From Shewanella atlantica (lineage in GTDB: Bacteria; Pseudomonadota; Gammaproteobacteria; Enterobacterales; Shewanellaceae), in NCBI RefSeq assembly GCF_003966265.1, contig NZ_RXNV01000004.1:248001-312000 (forward strand): a stretch of 64,000 nt of DNA, given 5' to 3'. The notes beneath the pieces are model-generated. The model was not told the DNA's origin, ran no database searches, and saw only the letters and a program-made list of their open reading frames with translations. Shown one piece after another: positions 18,581 through 28,363 of this stretch (position 1 is its first letter; each line of letters begins with the position of its first letter). Position numbers and translations under genes: made by a program.

Positions 18581-19867
18581 ATGGCTGATAATATAGCCAA
18601 ATTGGAACTACCAGGGAATGAATCAATCGATCTGCCGGTCAAAGAAGGCACGGCGGGATTTGATGTTATTGACATCAGTAAGCTAGGTAGTAAAGGTCAC
18701 TTTACCTTCGATCCAGGATTTCTCGCAACAGCTTCCTGTGAATCAGCAATTACCTACATTGATGGCGACCAGGGGATACTGCTTCATCGCGGTTACCCAA
18801 TCGGTGATTTAGCCGTTGATTCAGATTATTTAGATCTTTGTTATTTGCTTCTCTACGGAGAGTTACCATCTAAAACTCAGTATGAAAAGTTTTGTCATAC
18901 TGTAAAAAACCATACTATGGTGAACGAACAGCTTGCAGCCTTCTTCCGAGGTTTCAGACGTGACGCTCACCCAATGGCAATGCTTTGTGGCGTAACCGGA
19001 GCGTTATCTGCGTTCTACCAAGATTCCTTGGATGTCAACGATGAGCGTCACCGCGAAATCGCTGCATTCCGTCTTGTCTCAAAAATGCCGACAATCGCAG
19101 CCATGTGTTACAAGTACTCAATCGGCCAACCATTCGTTTATCCACGTAATGATTTGAGCTATGCAGGTAACTTCCTCAGCATGATGTTTGCTGTTCCTTG
19201 CGAAGAGTACAAGGTTAATCCTATCGTTGAACGCGCTATGGATCGTATCTTTATTCTGCATGCCGATCACGAGCAAAATGCATCGACATCTACCGTACGT
19301 TTAGCCGGTTCTTCCGGTGCTAACCCATTTGCATGTATTGCAGCGGGTATTGCATCACTTTGGGGACCTGCTCACGGCGGAGCCAACGAAGCGTGTCTGA
19401 AGATGTTGGAAGAGATCGGCAGTGTTGACCGTATTCCAGAGTTTATTGCACGCGCTAAGGATAAAGAAGATCCTTTCCGTCTGATGGGCTTCGGACATCG
19501 TGTTTACAAGAACTTCGATCCACGAGCTAAAGTGATGCGTGAGACCTGTCATGAAGTCTTAGGTGAGTTGAAAGTTAACGATCCACTACTTGATGTTGCT
19601 ATGGAACTCGAACGTATTGCTCTTGAAGATGAATATTTCGTCTCCAAGAAGCTGTATCCTAATGTTGATTTCTATTCAGGTATCATCATGAAGGCTATCG
19701 GTATTCCAACAAGCATGTTCACCGTACTATTCGCACTCGCACGTACTGTCGGTTGGATTGCTCACTGGAAAGAGATGCTGGATCAGCCTGGTCATAAGAT
19801 CAGCCGACCTCGTCAGCTTTACACCGGTGCTGCAGAGCGTAATTTTGTATCGAAAGAGAATCGTTAA
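18581..19867 (+). CDS. gltA: Citrate synthase (type II)
   Basis: Condenses acetyl-CoA and oxaloacetate to citrate. The 428-residue protein matches E. coli GltA along its length: [10 protein letters not shown] start, [26 protein letters not shown], the catalytic His segments [11 protein letters not shown] and [10 protein letters not shown], and the catalytic Asp in YPNVDFYSG. The ATG at 18581 has AAGGAG seven bases upstream; the in-frame start at 18530 is upstream of that site and rejected. Divergent from sdhC. The last 43 codons are repeated almost exactly 245 bases downstream. Confidence 0.97.
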   Translation: MADNIAKLELPGNESIDLPVKEGTAGFDVIDISKLGSKGHFTFDPGFLATASCESAITYIDGDQGILLHRGYPIGDLAVDSDYLDLCYLLLYGELPSKTQYEKFCHTVKNHTMVNEQLAAFFRGFRRDAHPMAMLCGVTGALSAFYQDSLDVNDERHREIAAFRLVSKMPTIAAMCYKYSIGQPFVYPRNDLSYAGNFLSMMFAVPCEEYKVNPIVERAMDRIFILHADHEQNASTSTVRLAGSSGANPFACIAAGIASLWGPAHGGANEACLKMLEEIGSVDRIPEFIARAKDKEDPFRLMGFGHRVYKNFDPRAKVMRETCHEVLGELKVNDPLLDVAMELERIALEDEYFVSKKLYPNVDFYSGIIMKAIGIPTSMFTVLFALARTVGWIAHWKEMLDQPGHKISRPRQLYTGAAERNFVSKENR

Positions 19868-19912
19868 AAACAGGTTTTAGAGGCTAAAAGTTAGTATCTA
19901 GAAACTAAAGAT

Positions 19913-19939
19913 AAAAGGCACTCACTGGGTGCCTTTTTT
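19913..19939 (+). terminator. gltA terminator
   Basis: AAAAGGCAC and GTGCCTTTT form a stem around a 7-base loop, followed by a T-run. A second version of this terminator follows the duplicated gltA tail. Confidence 0.85.
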
Positions 19940-19956
19940 GTTACTTATCAGTCTGC

Positions 19957-20112
19957 ATGTTCACTCTGATATGGTTCGCCCTGGTACGTACTGTCGGTTG
20001 GATTGCTCACTGGAAAGAGATGCTGGATCAGCCTGGTCATAAGATCAGCCGACCTCGTCAGCTTTACACCGGTGCAGCAGAGCGTGATTTTGTATCGAAA
20101 GAGAATCGTTAA
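19957..20112 (+). pseudogene. Duplicated gltA 3' fragment
   Basis: A 51-codon in-frame copy of the citrate synthase C terminus, from [10 protein letters not shown] to VSKENR and stop. The last 127 bases (19986-20112) differ from gltA 19741-19867 at only two positions. The first ten codons are more diverged and include one extra codon (Trp). The copy starts abruptly in intergenic DNA without a ribosome-binding site, so it is probably a non-functional remnant. The 3' untranslated stretch and terminator are duplicated too. Confidence 0.85.
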
Positions 20113-20152
20113 GCAAAAGGTTCAGAAACTAGAAGTTAGGCTCTAGGACCTA

Positions 20153-20181
20153 AAAAAAGGCACTCGATGAGTGCCTTTTTT
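20153..20181 (+). terminator. Terminator after the gltA fragment
   Basis: GGCACTC and GAGTGCC pair around GAT, flanked by an A-run and a T-run. It is a diverged copy of the gltA terminator and part of the duplicated unit. Confidence 0.8.
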
Positions 20182-20220
20182 GTATCTGAAGTGTGCTCAA
20201 TGCGAGTGACCTTAATCACC

Positions 20221-20423
20221 TATACCCAAGCTACCTCCCTAAGGGCAATGCGAGAAGCCACATTTTCTGCTTTGTGAGACATTGAATTCGAATAACTAGT
20301 CCTGCTATTTCATGAAGACCACCACGAATGGTGGGAATGTCTTTACTGCAGGAGCAATTAACGACCTTGATTCTGTCACTTCTCGACATGCTGATTCCTG
20401 CATCTTGAAGTGGTTTGGGTATA
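20221..20423. mobile_element. MITE-like element, family A, short copy
   Basis: A 203-bp relative of 6523-6788 with the same termini (TATACCCAAGCTACCT at the left, GAAGTGGTTTGGGTATA at the right) and the same orientation. It lacks the internal inverted arms of the long copy and has its own small hairpin around 20318-20345. It encodes nothing. Confidence 0.72.
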
Positions 20424-20783
20424 ATCACTCGACTTTTTTCCGGTCAAAGCAACCATAAAACAGATTTGTATTTTCATCATGACCTATCCATCCCCCACCA
20501 AATTTATCTGAACAATTGGTATTACTAATCGTTGTGCTCAGAGGTGCCGTTATTGCTCATGTACATTTTGTTGCAATTAGACTTATTTCAGTCATCCATT
20601 TAGGCGTATATCTCTCTATAGTCAAAAACATCATTTTTTAAACATTTTCGCTACAAAGTTTGCATTAGAGTTAACCCCAACTCTACTTTAGAATTTAAAG
20701 CATTGAATTACAAAGGTTAAACACTTTGGCACGACTTGTGCACTATTGATGTTAATTGGATCAAAAAACATAGGTAAACTTAC
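20424..20783. other. Intergenic DNA before the RND operon
   Basis: A 360-base AT-rich region that must carry the efflux-operon promoter. I see no clear operator. An ACAATTGGTATTA stretch at 20512-20524 resembles one end of the family B element but has no partner nearby. Confidence 0.5.
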
Positions 20784-21863
20784 ATGGACTCTCTCAACAA
20801 ACGCGCTAATAACTGTTTCAAAATCGCCCTCCCTTTACTATTAGCCGCCGTATTAAGTGCCTGTGGGGCAGAAGAGGAAGTTAAGGAAGAGGAAAAATAT
20901 GCGGTACCGGTTGAAACGACAACCGTCATCCAGGGTGATGTATCCTCATTTTACAGTACGACAGCAACCCTAGAAGCTCCACAAGAAGCTAACGTAGTCA
21001 CACGTATTTCCGGTTTAATCGAAAGTATTAACGTCGAAGAGGGAGACCGGGTCACCAAGGGGCAACTCCTTGCTGTTATCGATGCTAAGAGACAGAGATT
21101 TGAACTCGCCCGTTCACAAGCCGAAGTTGAAATTATCGAGCAGGAGCTAAACCGTCTCAAGAAGATGAGCAACAAGGAATTTTTCAGCGCCGACTCTATG
21201 GCCAAGCTCGAGTACAACCTGCAGGCCGCTATCGCCAAGCGAGATCTAGCCGCACTTCAGGTTCAGGAAAGTATGGTTCGCTCCCCTATCGATGGTGTAA
21301 TAGCGACGCGATTTGTCAAAGCAGGCAATATGGCAAAAGAGTTTGAAGAACTGTTTTATGTTGTCGACCAGGATGAGCTCTACGGCATCGTTCACCTGCC
21401 AGAGCAACAACTACAGAGTCTTCGTTTGGGTCAAGACGCTCAAATATTTGCTAACAAGCACACAGATGAAACGGTACATGCCAAAGTGCTTCGTATCAGT
21501 CCGGTCGTCGATGCCCAAAGCGGCACGTTCAAGGTGACCCTTTCGGTGCCAAATCAAAAAGCCACCCTGAAGGCCGGTATGTTCACACGTGTTGAGCTTA
21601 GGTATGACACACACATTAATGTTATTACCGTTCCATATAACGCCGTGGTTAACCAGGATAATGAGTTTGCCCTGTATGTGATAGATGGCGACAACGCGAA
21701 TCGCCGCGCGGTCTCCTTAGGTTACCGTGAGGCGGATACCGTCGAGATAGTCGATGGTATCGAACCCGGTGAACAGATCGTCATCAGAGGCCATCAGAAC
21801 CTGAAAGATCAATCCCTTGTCGAAGTGATTGGCTCATTAGACTTAGCATCTGCAACTAAATAA
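20784..21863 (+). CDS. RND efflux membrane-fusion (adaptor) lipoprotein
   Basis: A 359-residue periplasmic adaptor linking an inner-membrane RND pump to an outer-membrane channel. A lipoprotein signal ends in the lipobox LSAC with Cys27. It has the two half-lipoyl segments (ISGLIESINVEEGDRVTKGQ and SPIDGVIATRFVKAGNMA), a coiled-coil hairpin between them (about residues 105-155) and a C-terminal beta-barrel. It starts a three-gene operon, 13 bases before the first pump gene. No outer-membrane factor is encoded here, so TolC or a distant partner is likely. Confidence 0.92.
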   Translation: MDSLNKRANNCFKIALPLLLAAVLSACGAEEEVKEEEKYAVPVETTTVIQGDVSSFYSTTATLEAPQEANVVTRISGLIESINVEEGDRVTKGQLLAVIDAKRQRFELARSQAEVEIIEQELNRLKKMSNKEFFSADSMAKLEYNLQAAIAKRDLAALQVQESMVRSPIDGVIATRFVKAGNMAKEFEELFYVVDQDELYGIVHLPEQQLQSLRLGQDAQIFANKHTDETVHAKVLRISPVVDAQSGTFKVTLSVPNQKATLKAGMFTRVELRYDTHINVITVPYNAVVNQDNEFALYVIDGDNANRRAVSLGYREADTVEIVDGIEPGEQIVIRGHQNLKDQSLVEVIGSLDLASATK

Positions 21864-21876
21864 CGGAGCAAGGTCT

Positions 21877-24800
21877 ATGTCTATTATAAAAACATCAGTA
21901 AACCGACCTGTCACTGTATGGATGTTCATGTTTGCCGTTATCTTGTTCGGTATGGTGGGTTTCTCTCGCCTGGCGGTAAAGCTACTGCCGGACCTGAGTT
22001 ATCCAACCATCACCATTCGAACTCAGTATATCGGCGCGGCTCCCGTTGAAGTCGAACAGTTGGTTTCTAAGCCTATCGAAGAGTCGGCCGGTATCGTAAA
22101 GGGACTGCGTAAGATAAGTTCCATCTCCCGCTCCGGCATGTCAGATGTCGTACTCGAGTTCGAGTGGGGCACCGACATGGATATGGCCAGTCTGGATGTG
22201 AGGGAAAAAATCGATACGATCGAGTTACCTCTGGACGTTAAGAAGCCGCTACTACTACGCTTTAACCCAAATCTGGATCCTATCGTTCGTCTAGCCCTTT
22301 CGGTACCCGATGCCAGCGATACCGAGCTTAAACAGATGCGCACCTACGCTGAAGAGGAGCTTAAACGTCAGTTAGAGTCATTAACTGGTGTGGCTGCTGT
22401 CAGGTTATCCGGTGGGTTACAGCAAGAAGTTCACATTCAACTCAATCAGGAAAAACTGACTCAACTTAATTTAAATGCGGCACTTATCCGCAACCGTATC
22501 GCCGAAGAAAATATTAACCTGTCGGCTGGTAAAGTGATCCAGGGGGATAAAGAGTATCTGGTCAGGACGCTAAATCAGTTCAACTCCCTCGATGAGCTCG
22601 GGCAAATCGTCGTGTATCGTGACGCGCAGACATTAGTTCGACTGTTCGAAGTCGCCGAAATTGTCGATGCACACAAAGAGCGTAATGACATTACACGCAT
22701 AGGTGATCAGGAGTCGATTGAACTCGCTATCTACAAAGAAGGCGATGCAAACACAGTAGCCGTGGCTCGTAAAGTCACTGCCGCACTGGATACGTTAAAT
22801 GGAGAGGGCAGTAAGTCTGAACTCGAAGTTATTTACGATCAATCAGAGTTTATCGAAAGTGCCGTCAGTGAAGTCACCTCAGCAGCCTTGCTCGGTAGTT
22901 TGCTGTCGATGTTAATTATCTATCTGTTTTTGAGAGATATTATTCCAACCTTGATCATCTCAATTTCGATACCCTTCTCGGTTATCGCCACCTTCAACAT
23001 GATGTATTTTGCCGACATCAGCTTAAATATCATGTCACTGGGAGGCATAGCTCTGGCGGTTGGTTTGTTGGTCGACAACGCCATTGTGGTCCTCGAGAAT
23101 ATAGACAGATGTCGCTCCCTTGGCATGAATAAACTCGATGCGGCTGTAACAGGAACCAAAGAGGTCGCCGGAGCCATCTTCGCTTCGACGCTGACAACAT
23201 TGGCCGTATTTGTTCCATTGGTCTTCGTCGACGGTGTGGCAGGTGCACTGTTTTCCGATCAGGCCTTGACCGTCACCTTCGCACTGTTAGCCTCTCTGCT
23301 CGTAGCATTAACCACCATTCCTATGCTGGCTTCCCGTGAAGGATTTAAGGCACTGCCGCCTTTGGTCGAGAAAGCAGTCAAACCAAAACCGGAAACCCGG
23401 GTAGCCAAACTCAAGCACTACAGTGCAACTGTATTCTCTTTCCCGTTTGTGCTGCTGTTTAGCTATCTGCCAAGCCTGCTACTGACACTGGCCCTGCTTA
23501 TCGGTCGATTCGTCTCCTGGTTAACCGGGCTGTTTATGCGCCCGCTTAGCTTCTGTTTCAACTGGCTCTACCATAAATTAGAGTCTGTCTATCATGTTCT
23601 GCTCGCCCAAGCGCTTAAATTTAAAGTGCTGACAATGAGCATCGCGATTCTGGTCACCCTCGGCGCCGCCTCACTGCTTCCAAAATTGGGAATGGAGCTG
23701 ATCCCGCCGATGAATCAGGGCGAATTCTATGTCGAAGTTTTGCTGCCGCCTGGAACTGAGGTCTCTGAGACGGATAAGGTATTGCGCAAGCTCGCCCTAT
23801 CGATTAAAGACAGAGAAGATGTGAAACACGCTTATAGTCAAGCCGGAAGTGGCGGTTTGATGACGTCGGACACCTCTCGCGGTGGGGAAAATTGGGGACG
23901 CTTGCAGGTGGTACTCGCCGATCACAGCGCCTTTAACACCGTCGCTTCGGTATTGCGTACCACCGCAATGCGTATCCCTGAGCTGGAGGCCCAAATTCAG
24001 CACCCTGAGCTATTTAGCTTTAAGACACCGCTGGAGATAGAGTTGATCGGCTATGATCTGGCTCAACTTAAAAATACCGCTGATAACCTGGTGGATGCCC
24101 TCTCCGACTCAGACCGCTTTGCCGATATCAATACCAGTCTGCGTGACGGTCAACCTGAGCTTAGCATTCGTTTTGATCATGAGCGGTTAGCCGCACTGGG
24201 AATGGATGCACCCACAGTTGCAAACCGAATCGCACAACGCATAGGTGGCACCATAGCCAGCCAATATACAGTCAGAGATCGTAAAATCGACATTCTGGTC
24301 AGAAGTGAGATAGAAGAGCGCGATCAGATTAGTGATATCGACTCAATGATTGTTAACCCGGACAGTAACCATCCTATCGCTCTGAGCGCTGTGGCAGATG
24401 TCAGCTTAAAGTTAGGTCCATCGGCTATCAACCGTATCAGCCAGCAAAGAGTAGCGATAGTCTCCGCTAACCTGGCCTATGGCGATCTTAACGAAGCCGT
24501 TTTAGAAGCAAGAGAAATTCTGTCTCAGCAAACATTACCCACTTCGGTTCAGGCACGCTTTGGTGGTCAGAACGAGGAGATGGAACACTCATTCCAATCT
24601 TTGCAAGTCGCTCTCGTGTTGGCCGTGTTCTTAGTTTACCTGGTCATGGCGAGTCAGTTCGAATCATTATTGCATCCACTGCTTATTCTTATTGCGGTAC
24701 CTATGGCTGTTGGTGGTAGTGTGTTCGGACTCTATATCACTCAGACCCACTTGAGTGTCGTGGTGTTTATCGGTCTTATCATGCTCGCCGGGATCGTGGT

Positions 24801-25140
24801 GAATAATGCCATCGTTCTGGTCGACAGGATTAACCAACTCAGGCAAGACGGGCACGATAAGATGAATGCCATATCTGAAGCGGCAAAATCACGCCTGCGC
24901 CCTATCATCATGACCACATTAACAACGGCTCTGGGTTTATCGCCTATGGCTCTGGGACTTGGAGATGGGTCTGAGGTTCGCGCCCCGATGGCAATTACAG
25001 TGATCTTCGGTCTGACACTGTCAACCTTGCTCACCTTAGTGGTTATCCCTGTACTGTATGCGCTTTTCGACCGCAAAGAGTTCAAGGTCAAGAAGAGTGA
25101 AGATACCCCAGAGGTTGCAACGCTTGGAGGTCAGGCATGA
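21877..25140 (+). CDS. RND efflux transporter permease, first subunit
   Basis: Proton-driven inner-membrane pump of 1087 residues with two repeats of large periplasmic loop plus membrane bundle. Hallmarks: NRPVTVWMFM start, GAAPVEVEQLVSKPIE, the TM4 segment VGLLVDNAIVVLEN (Asp present, second position Asn), and the second-half VVFIGLIMLAGIVVNNAIVLVDRI and SRLRPIIMTTLTTALGL. Residues about 508-575, between the two halves, contain extra hydrophobic stretches (SFPFVLLFSYLPSLLLTLAL and onward) not usual for AcrB. The stop overlaps the next start (ATGA). Substrates unknown. Confidence 0.92.
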   Translation: MSIIKTSVNRPVTVWMFMFAVILFGMVGFSRLAVKLLPDLSYPTITIRTQYIGAAPVEVEQLVSKPIEESAGIVKGLRKISSISRSGMSDVVLEFEWGTDMDMASLDVREKIDTIELPLDVKKPLLLRFNPNLDPIVRLALSVPDASDTELKQMRTYAEEELKRQLESLTGVAAVRLSGGLQQEVHIQLNQEKLTQLNLNAALIRNRIAEENINLSAGKVIQGDKEYLVRTLNQFNSLDELGQIVVYRDAQTLVRLFEVAEIVDAHKERNDITRIGDQESIELAIYKEGDANTVAVARKVTAALDTLNGEGSKSELEVIYDQSEFIESAVSEVTSAALLGSLLSMLIIYLFLRDIIPTLIISISIPFSVIATFNMMYFADISLNIMSLGGIALAVGLLVDNAIVVLENIDRCRSLGMNKLDAAVTGTKEVAGAIFASTLTTLAVFVPLVFVDGVAGALFSDQALTVTFALLASLLVALTTIPMLASREGFKALPPLVEKAVKPKPETRVAKLKHYSATVFSFPFVLLFSYLPSLLLTLALLIGRFVSWLTGLFMRPLSFCFNWLYHKLESVYHVLLAQALKFKVLTMSIAILVTLGAASLLPKLGMELIPPMNQGEFYVEVLLPPGTEVSETDKVLRKLALSIKDREDVKHAYSQAGSGGLMTSDTSRGGENWGRLQVVLADHSAFNTVASVLRTTAMRIPELEAQIQHPELFSFKTPLEIELIGYDLAQLKNTADNLVDALSDSDRFADINTSLRDGQPELSIRFDHERLAALGMDAPTVANRIAQRIGGTIASQYTVRDRKIDILVRSEIEERDQISDIDSMIVNPDSNHPIALSAVADVSLKLGPSAINRISQQRVAIVSANLAYGDLNEAVLEAREILSQQTLPTSVQARFGGQNEEMEHSFQSLQVALVLAVFLVYLVMASQFESLLHPLLILIAVPMAVGGSVFGLYITQTHLSVVVFIGLIMLAGIVVNNAIVLVDRINQLRQDGHDKMNAISEAAKSRLRPIIMTTLTTALGLSPMALGLGDGSEVRAPMAITVIFGLTLSTLLTLVVIPVLYALFDRKEFKVKKSEDTPEVATLGGQA

Positions 25141-28100
25141 ACTTAACCCGTTTAGCCATTAAGAGGCCCGTTACCACCAGCATGTTTTTCGTGGCTATTT
25201 TACTGTTCGGGCTCGCTTCCAGTCGGTTATTGCCATTGGAGATGTTCCCCGGTATCGATATGCCACAGGTTAATATTGAGGTGCCTTATAAAGGTTCGAC
25301 CCCAGCCGAAGTTGAGCGCGACATCACCAGCGTACTCGAGGAGTCTTTGGCGACCATGGGGGGGATCGAAGAGCTGAGATCCCGCTCTTCACAAAATGGC
25401 GCAGAGATAGAGCTGAGAATGAAGTGGGGGCAAAATGTCGCCACTAAGAGCCTGGAAGCGAGAGAGAAAATTGATGCCGTAAGACATCTGCTGCCAAAAG
25501 ACGTTGAACGCGTCTTTATCAGGCAGTTCTCTACCGCCGATATGCCGGTGCTTAACTTAAGAATATCCAGTGATCGCGAACTTTCCGGTGCGTTCGATCT
25601 ACTCGATAAGCAGCTAAAGCGTCCGCTGGAGCGTGTAGAGGGTGTGTCCCAGGTGACACTCTATGGCGTCGAGCAAAAACAGATTGAGATACGGGTCAAT
25701 GCAGATAAGTTATCTGCGAGTAACATCTCGATTCAAGCCCTGACACGCAGGCTGCAGCAGGAAAACTTTGTCGTCAGCGCCGGAACATTGAGAACCGATT
25801 CCCGTGTTTATCAGGTCTCGCCTAAAGGGGAGTTCAGAAATCTCGATGAGATTAATAATTTAGTCCTCACTCCGGGCTTGACCTTAGGCGATATCGCCAC
25901 GGTCAGCTTCTCTCTGCCGGAGCGTCTGGATGGTCGTCACTTAGATCAAAACTATGCCGTCGGTCTCGATGTATTTAAGGAGTCCGGTGCCAACCTGGTC
26001 GAAGTATCAAAACGCGTGATGAAAGTCATCGAGAATGCGAAGAAAGATCAACAGTTTCAAGGCATCAAACTGTATGTCATGGAAGATCAGGCCTATGGTG
26101 TCACCTCTTCACTGGAAGACCTGCTCAAGGCAGGGCTAATCGGTGCTCTGTTGTCATTTGCCGTGCTCTATCTGTTTTTACGCAACCTGAAGATGACCTT
26201 AGTCGTCGTGACGTCAGTGCCGATCTCTATCTGTATGACACTTGCGGCCATGTATCTGCTTGGCTACAGCCTGAATATTCTCTCTATGATGGGATTACTT
26301 CTGGCCGTAGGTATGCTTATCGATAACGCCGTGGTGGTGACAGAGAGTGTATTGCAGGAGAAACAGGCACAAGCCGAGGGACAATCTCTGGGACAAAGTA
26401 TCGACTCTTGTGATGAGCAAGACGATTATGCGGTGCTCACCGGGGTCGATAAGGTCGCCCTTGCGGTGATCGCCGGGACGCTTACGACGGCTATCGTGTT
26501 CCTGCCCAATATCTTCGGTGTAAAGGTCGAATTGACCATCTTCCTCGAGCATGTGGCGATTGCTATCTGTATCTCTCTCGCCGCATCGCTGTTAGTGGCA
26601 AAAACCTTACTGCCGCTCATGTTAAGCCGTATGCACTTCGAGATTGATACCCAGAAGAGAGAGAGTAAGCTGCGAAGTTATTATCATCGCAGCCTTAATT
26701 GGATTTTATCTCACCCGCGTATCTCTGGCGTCATTGCCTTGTTAATGCTCGCCTCGACGGCATTGCCACTTAACATGGTTAAGCAAGATCAATCTGACGG
26801 TGAGGGTAACAATAAACTCTTCATCAATTATCAAGTCGAAGGGCGTCACAGTTTAGATGTCACAGAAGCCATGATTAACAAGATGGAAGATTACCTCTAT
26901 GCCAATAAAGATGAATTTGAGATAGATTCTGTTTACAGCTACTTCTCGGCCGACCGTGGCCAATCGACCCTGATCCTCAATGAAGATGTCGAGATCGACA
27001 TGAAAGCCCTGAAGAAAAACATACGGGAAGGCTTTCCGAAATTTTCGATTGCTAAACCTCAATTTGGCTGGGGCAGTGACAATAATGGACTCAGGGTATC
27101 ACTAACCGGACGCTCCACCAGCGATCTGATCATGTTAAGTGAACAAGTCATTCCGTTACTGTCTTCGATTGAGGGGTTAACCGACGTTAGATCTGAACTC
27201 AGCGGTGCGCAGCAAGAGGTGGTTATCCGTGTTGACCGTGAGATGGCAGCCAGACTTGATCTTAAGCTAAATGAAGTCGCCTCGAGTATCTCTATGGCAC
27301 TGCGTGGAACCCAGTTACGCTCTTTCCGCCACGATCCTAATGGAGAGTTGCGTATTGAGATGTCATTCGAACAGAAGTGGCGCCTGTCGCTTGAGAAGCT
27401 GAAACAGTTGCCAGTGATCCGAATCGATAACCGTGTGTACACCCTCGAGAGTCTGGCTACAATCGAAATATTGCCTCGATTTGATACCATCAGACACTAT
27501 GACAGACAAACGGCGCTATCGATCGGAGCCAATCTTGACGACTTAACCACAGAGGAAGCACAAGAGAAGATCACTCAGGTGATGGAGACCATTAACTTCC
27601 CGGCAGGTTATGGTTACTCTCTGAGAGGCGGCTTTCAGAAGCAGGATGAAGATGAGGCGGTCATGGCGACCAATATGTTGCTCGCGATTGCGATGATCTA
27701 CATAGTAATGGCAGCCCTGTTTGAATCATTGCTATTACCGACCGCAATTATCACCTCTATCCTGTTTTCAATAACCGGTGTATTTTGGGCACTGCTGTTT
27801 ACCGGCACGCCAATGTCGATTATGGCCATGATAGGCATATTAATCTTGATGGGTATTGTCGTGAACAACGGTATCGTCTTGGTTGACCAAATCAATCAAC
27901 TGTCACCTGATTTAGACAGGCTGTCTGATACCATCAGTGAAGTGTGTAACTCACGCCTGCGTCCGGTGCTTATGACTGTTGGCACGACAGTGCTCGGACT
28001 CGTACCTCTGGCGATGGGAGACACTCAGCTCGGTGGCGGTGGTCCGTCATATTCCCCCATGGCTATTGCTATCATAGGTGGATTGACCTTCTCTACCGTT

Positions 28101-28220
28101 ACCAGCTTATATCTGGTTCCTCTTTGCTACCAGGCGCTATACAGAATGCGATTCCGTGCGGCGATTAAATTGGGACAAGCCGATCGTGTATCCAGACGTC
28201 TGCTGCCATGGGCACAATAA
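25137..28220 (+). CDS. RND efflux transporter permease, second subunit
   Basis: A second, non-identical 1027-residue RND pump, translationally coupled to the first by a 4-base overlap. It has the same family marks (AIKRPVTTSMF start, GSTPAEVERDITSVLEE, VGMLIDNAVVVTES in TM4, ILMGIVVNNGIVLVDQI and SRLRPVLMTVGTTVLGL in the second half). Two unlike pump genes after one adaptor suggest a heterotrimeric pump as in MdtBC, or alternative pumps sharing the adaptor; sequence alone cannot decide. A terminator follows. Confidence 0.92.
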   Translation: MNLTRLAIKRPVTTSMFFVAILLFGLASSRLLPLEMFPGIDMPQVNIEVPYKGSTPAEVERDITSVLEESLATMGGIEELRSRSSQNGAEIELRMKWGQNVATKSLEAREKIDAVRHLLPKDVERVFIRQFSTADMPVLNLRISSDRELSGAFDLLDKQLKRPLERVEGVSQVTLYGVEQKQIEIRVNADKLSASNISIQALTRRLQQENFVVSAGTLRTDSRVYQVSPKGEFRNLDEINNLVLTPGLTLGDIATVSFSLPERLDGRHLDQNYAVGLDVFKESGANLVEVSKRVMKVIENAKKDQQFQGIKLYVMEDQAYGVTSSLEDLLKAGLIGALLSFAVLYLFLRNLKMTLVVVTSVPISICMTLAAMYLLGYSLNILSMMGLLLAVGMLIDNAVVVTESVLQEKQAQAEGQSLGQSIDSCDEQDDYAVLTGVDKVALAVIAGTLTTAIVFLPNIFGVKVELTIFLEHVAIAICISLAASLLVAKTLLPLMLSRMHFEIDTQKRESKLRSYYHRSLNWILSHPRISGVIALLMLASTALPLNMVKQDQSDGEGNNKLFINYQVEGRHSLDVTEAMINKMEDYLYANKDEFEIDSVYSYFSADRGQSTLILNEDVEIDMKALKKNIREGFPKFSIAKPQFGWGSDNNGLRVSLTGRSTSDLIMLSEQVIPLLSSIEGLTDVRSELSGAQQEVVIRVDREMAARLDLKLNEVASSISMALRGTQLRSFRHDPNGELRIEMSFEQKWRLSLEKLKQLPVIRIDNRVYTLESLATIEILPRFDTIRHYDRQTALSIGANLDDLTTEEAQEKITQVMETINFPAGYGYSLRGGFQKQDEDEAVMATNMLLAIAMIYIVMAALFESLLLPTAIITSILFSITGVFWALLFTGTPMSIMAMIGILILMGIVVNNGIVLVDQINQLSPDLDRLSDTISEVCNSRLRPVLMTVGTTVLGLVPLAMGDTQLGGGGPSYSPMAIAIIGGLTFSTVTSLYLVPLCYQALYRMRFRAAIKLGQADRVSRRLLPWAQ

Positions 28221-28253
28221 TGTGTAATTAAATTAGATAGGTTTTGAAAATAC

Positions 28254-28277
28254 AAAGGCTGCAATCGCAGCCTTTTT
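28254..28277 (+). terminator. RND operon terminator
   Basis: AAAGGCTGC and GCAGCCTTT pair around AATC, followed by further T residues, 33 bases after the stop. Confidence 0.88.
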
Positions 28278-28363
28278 CATTGCCATACATTTGTTAACTT
28301 AATGTATAGAAAATCTGATTTAATGGTAAGCTGACTAAAAAGATATCGCTCGAGGCTAAAATA

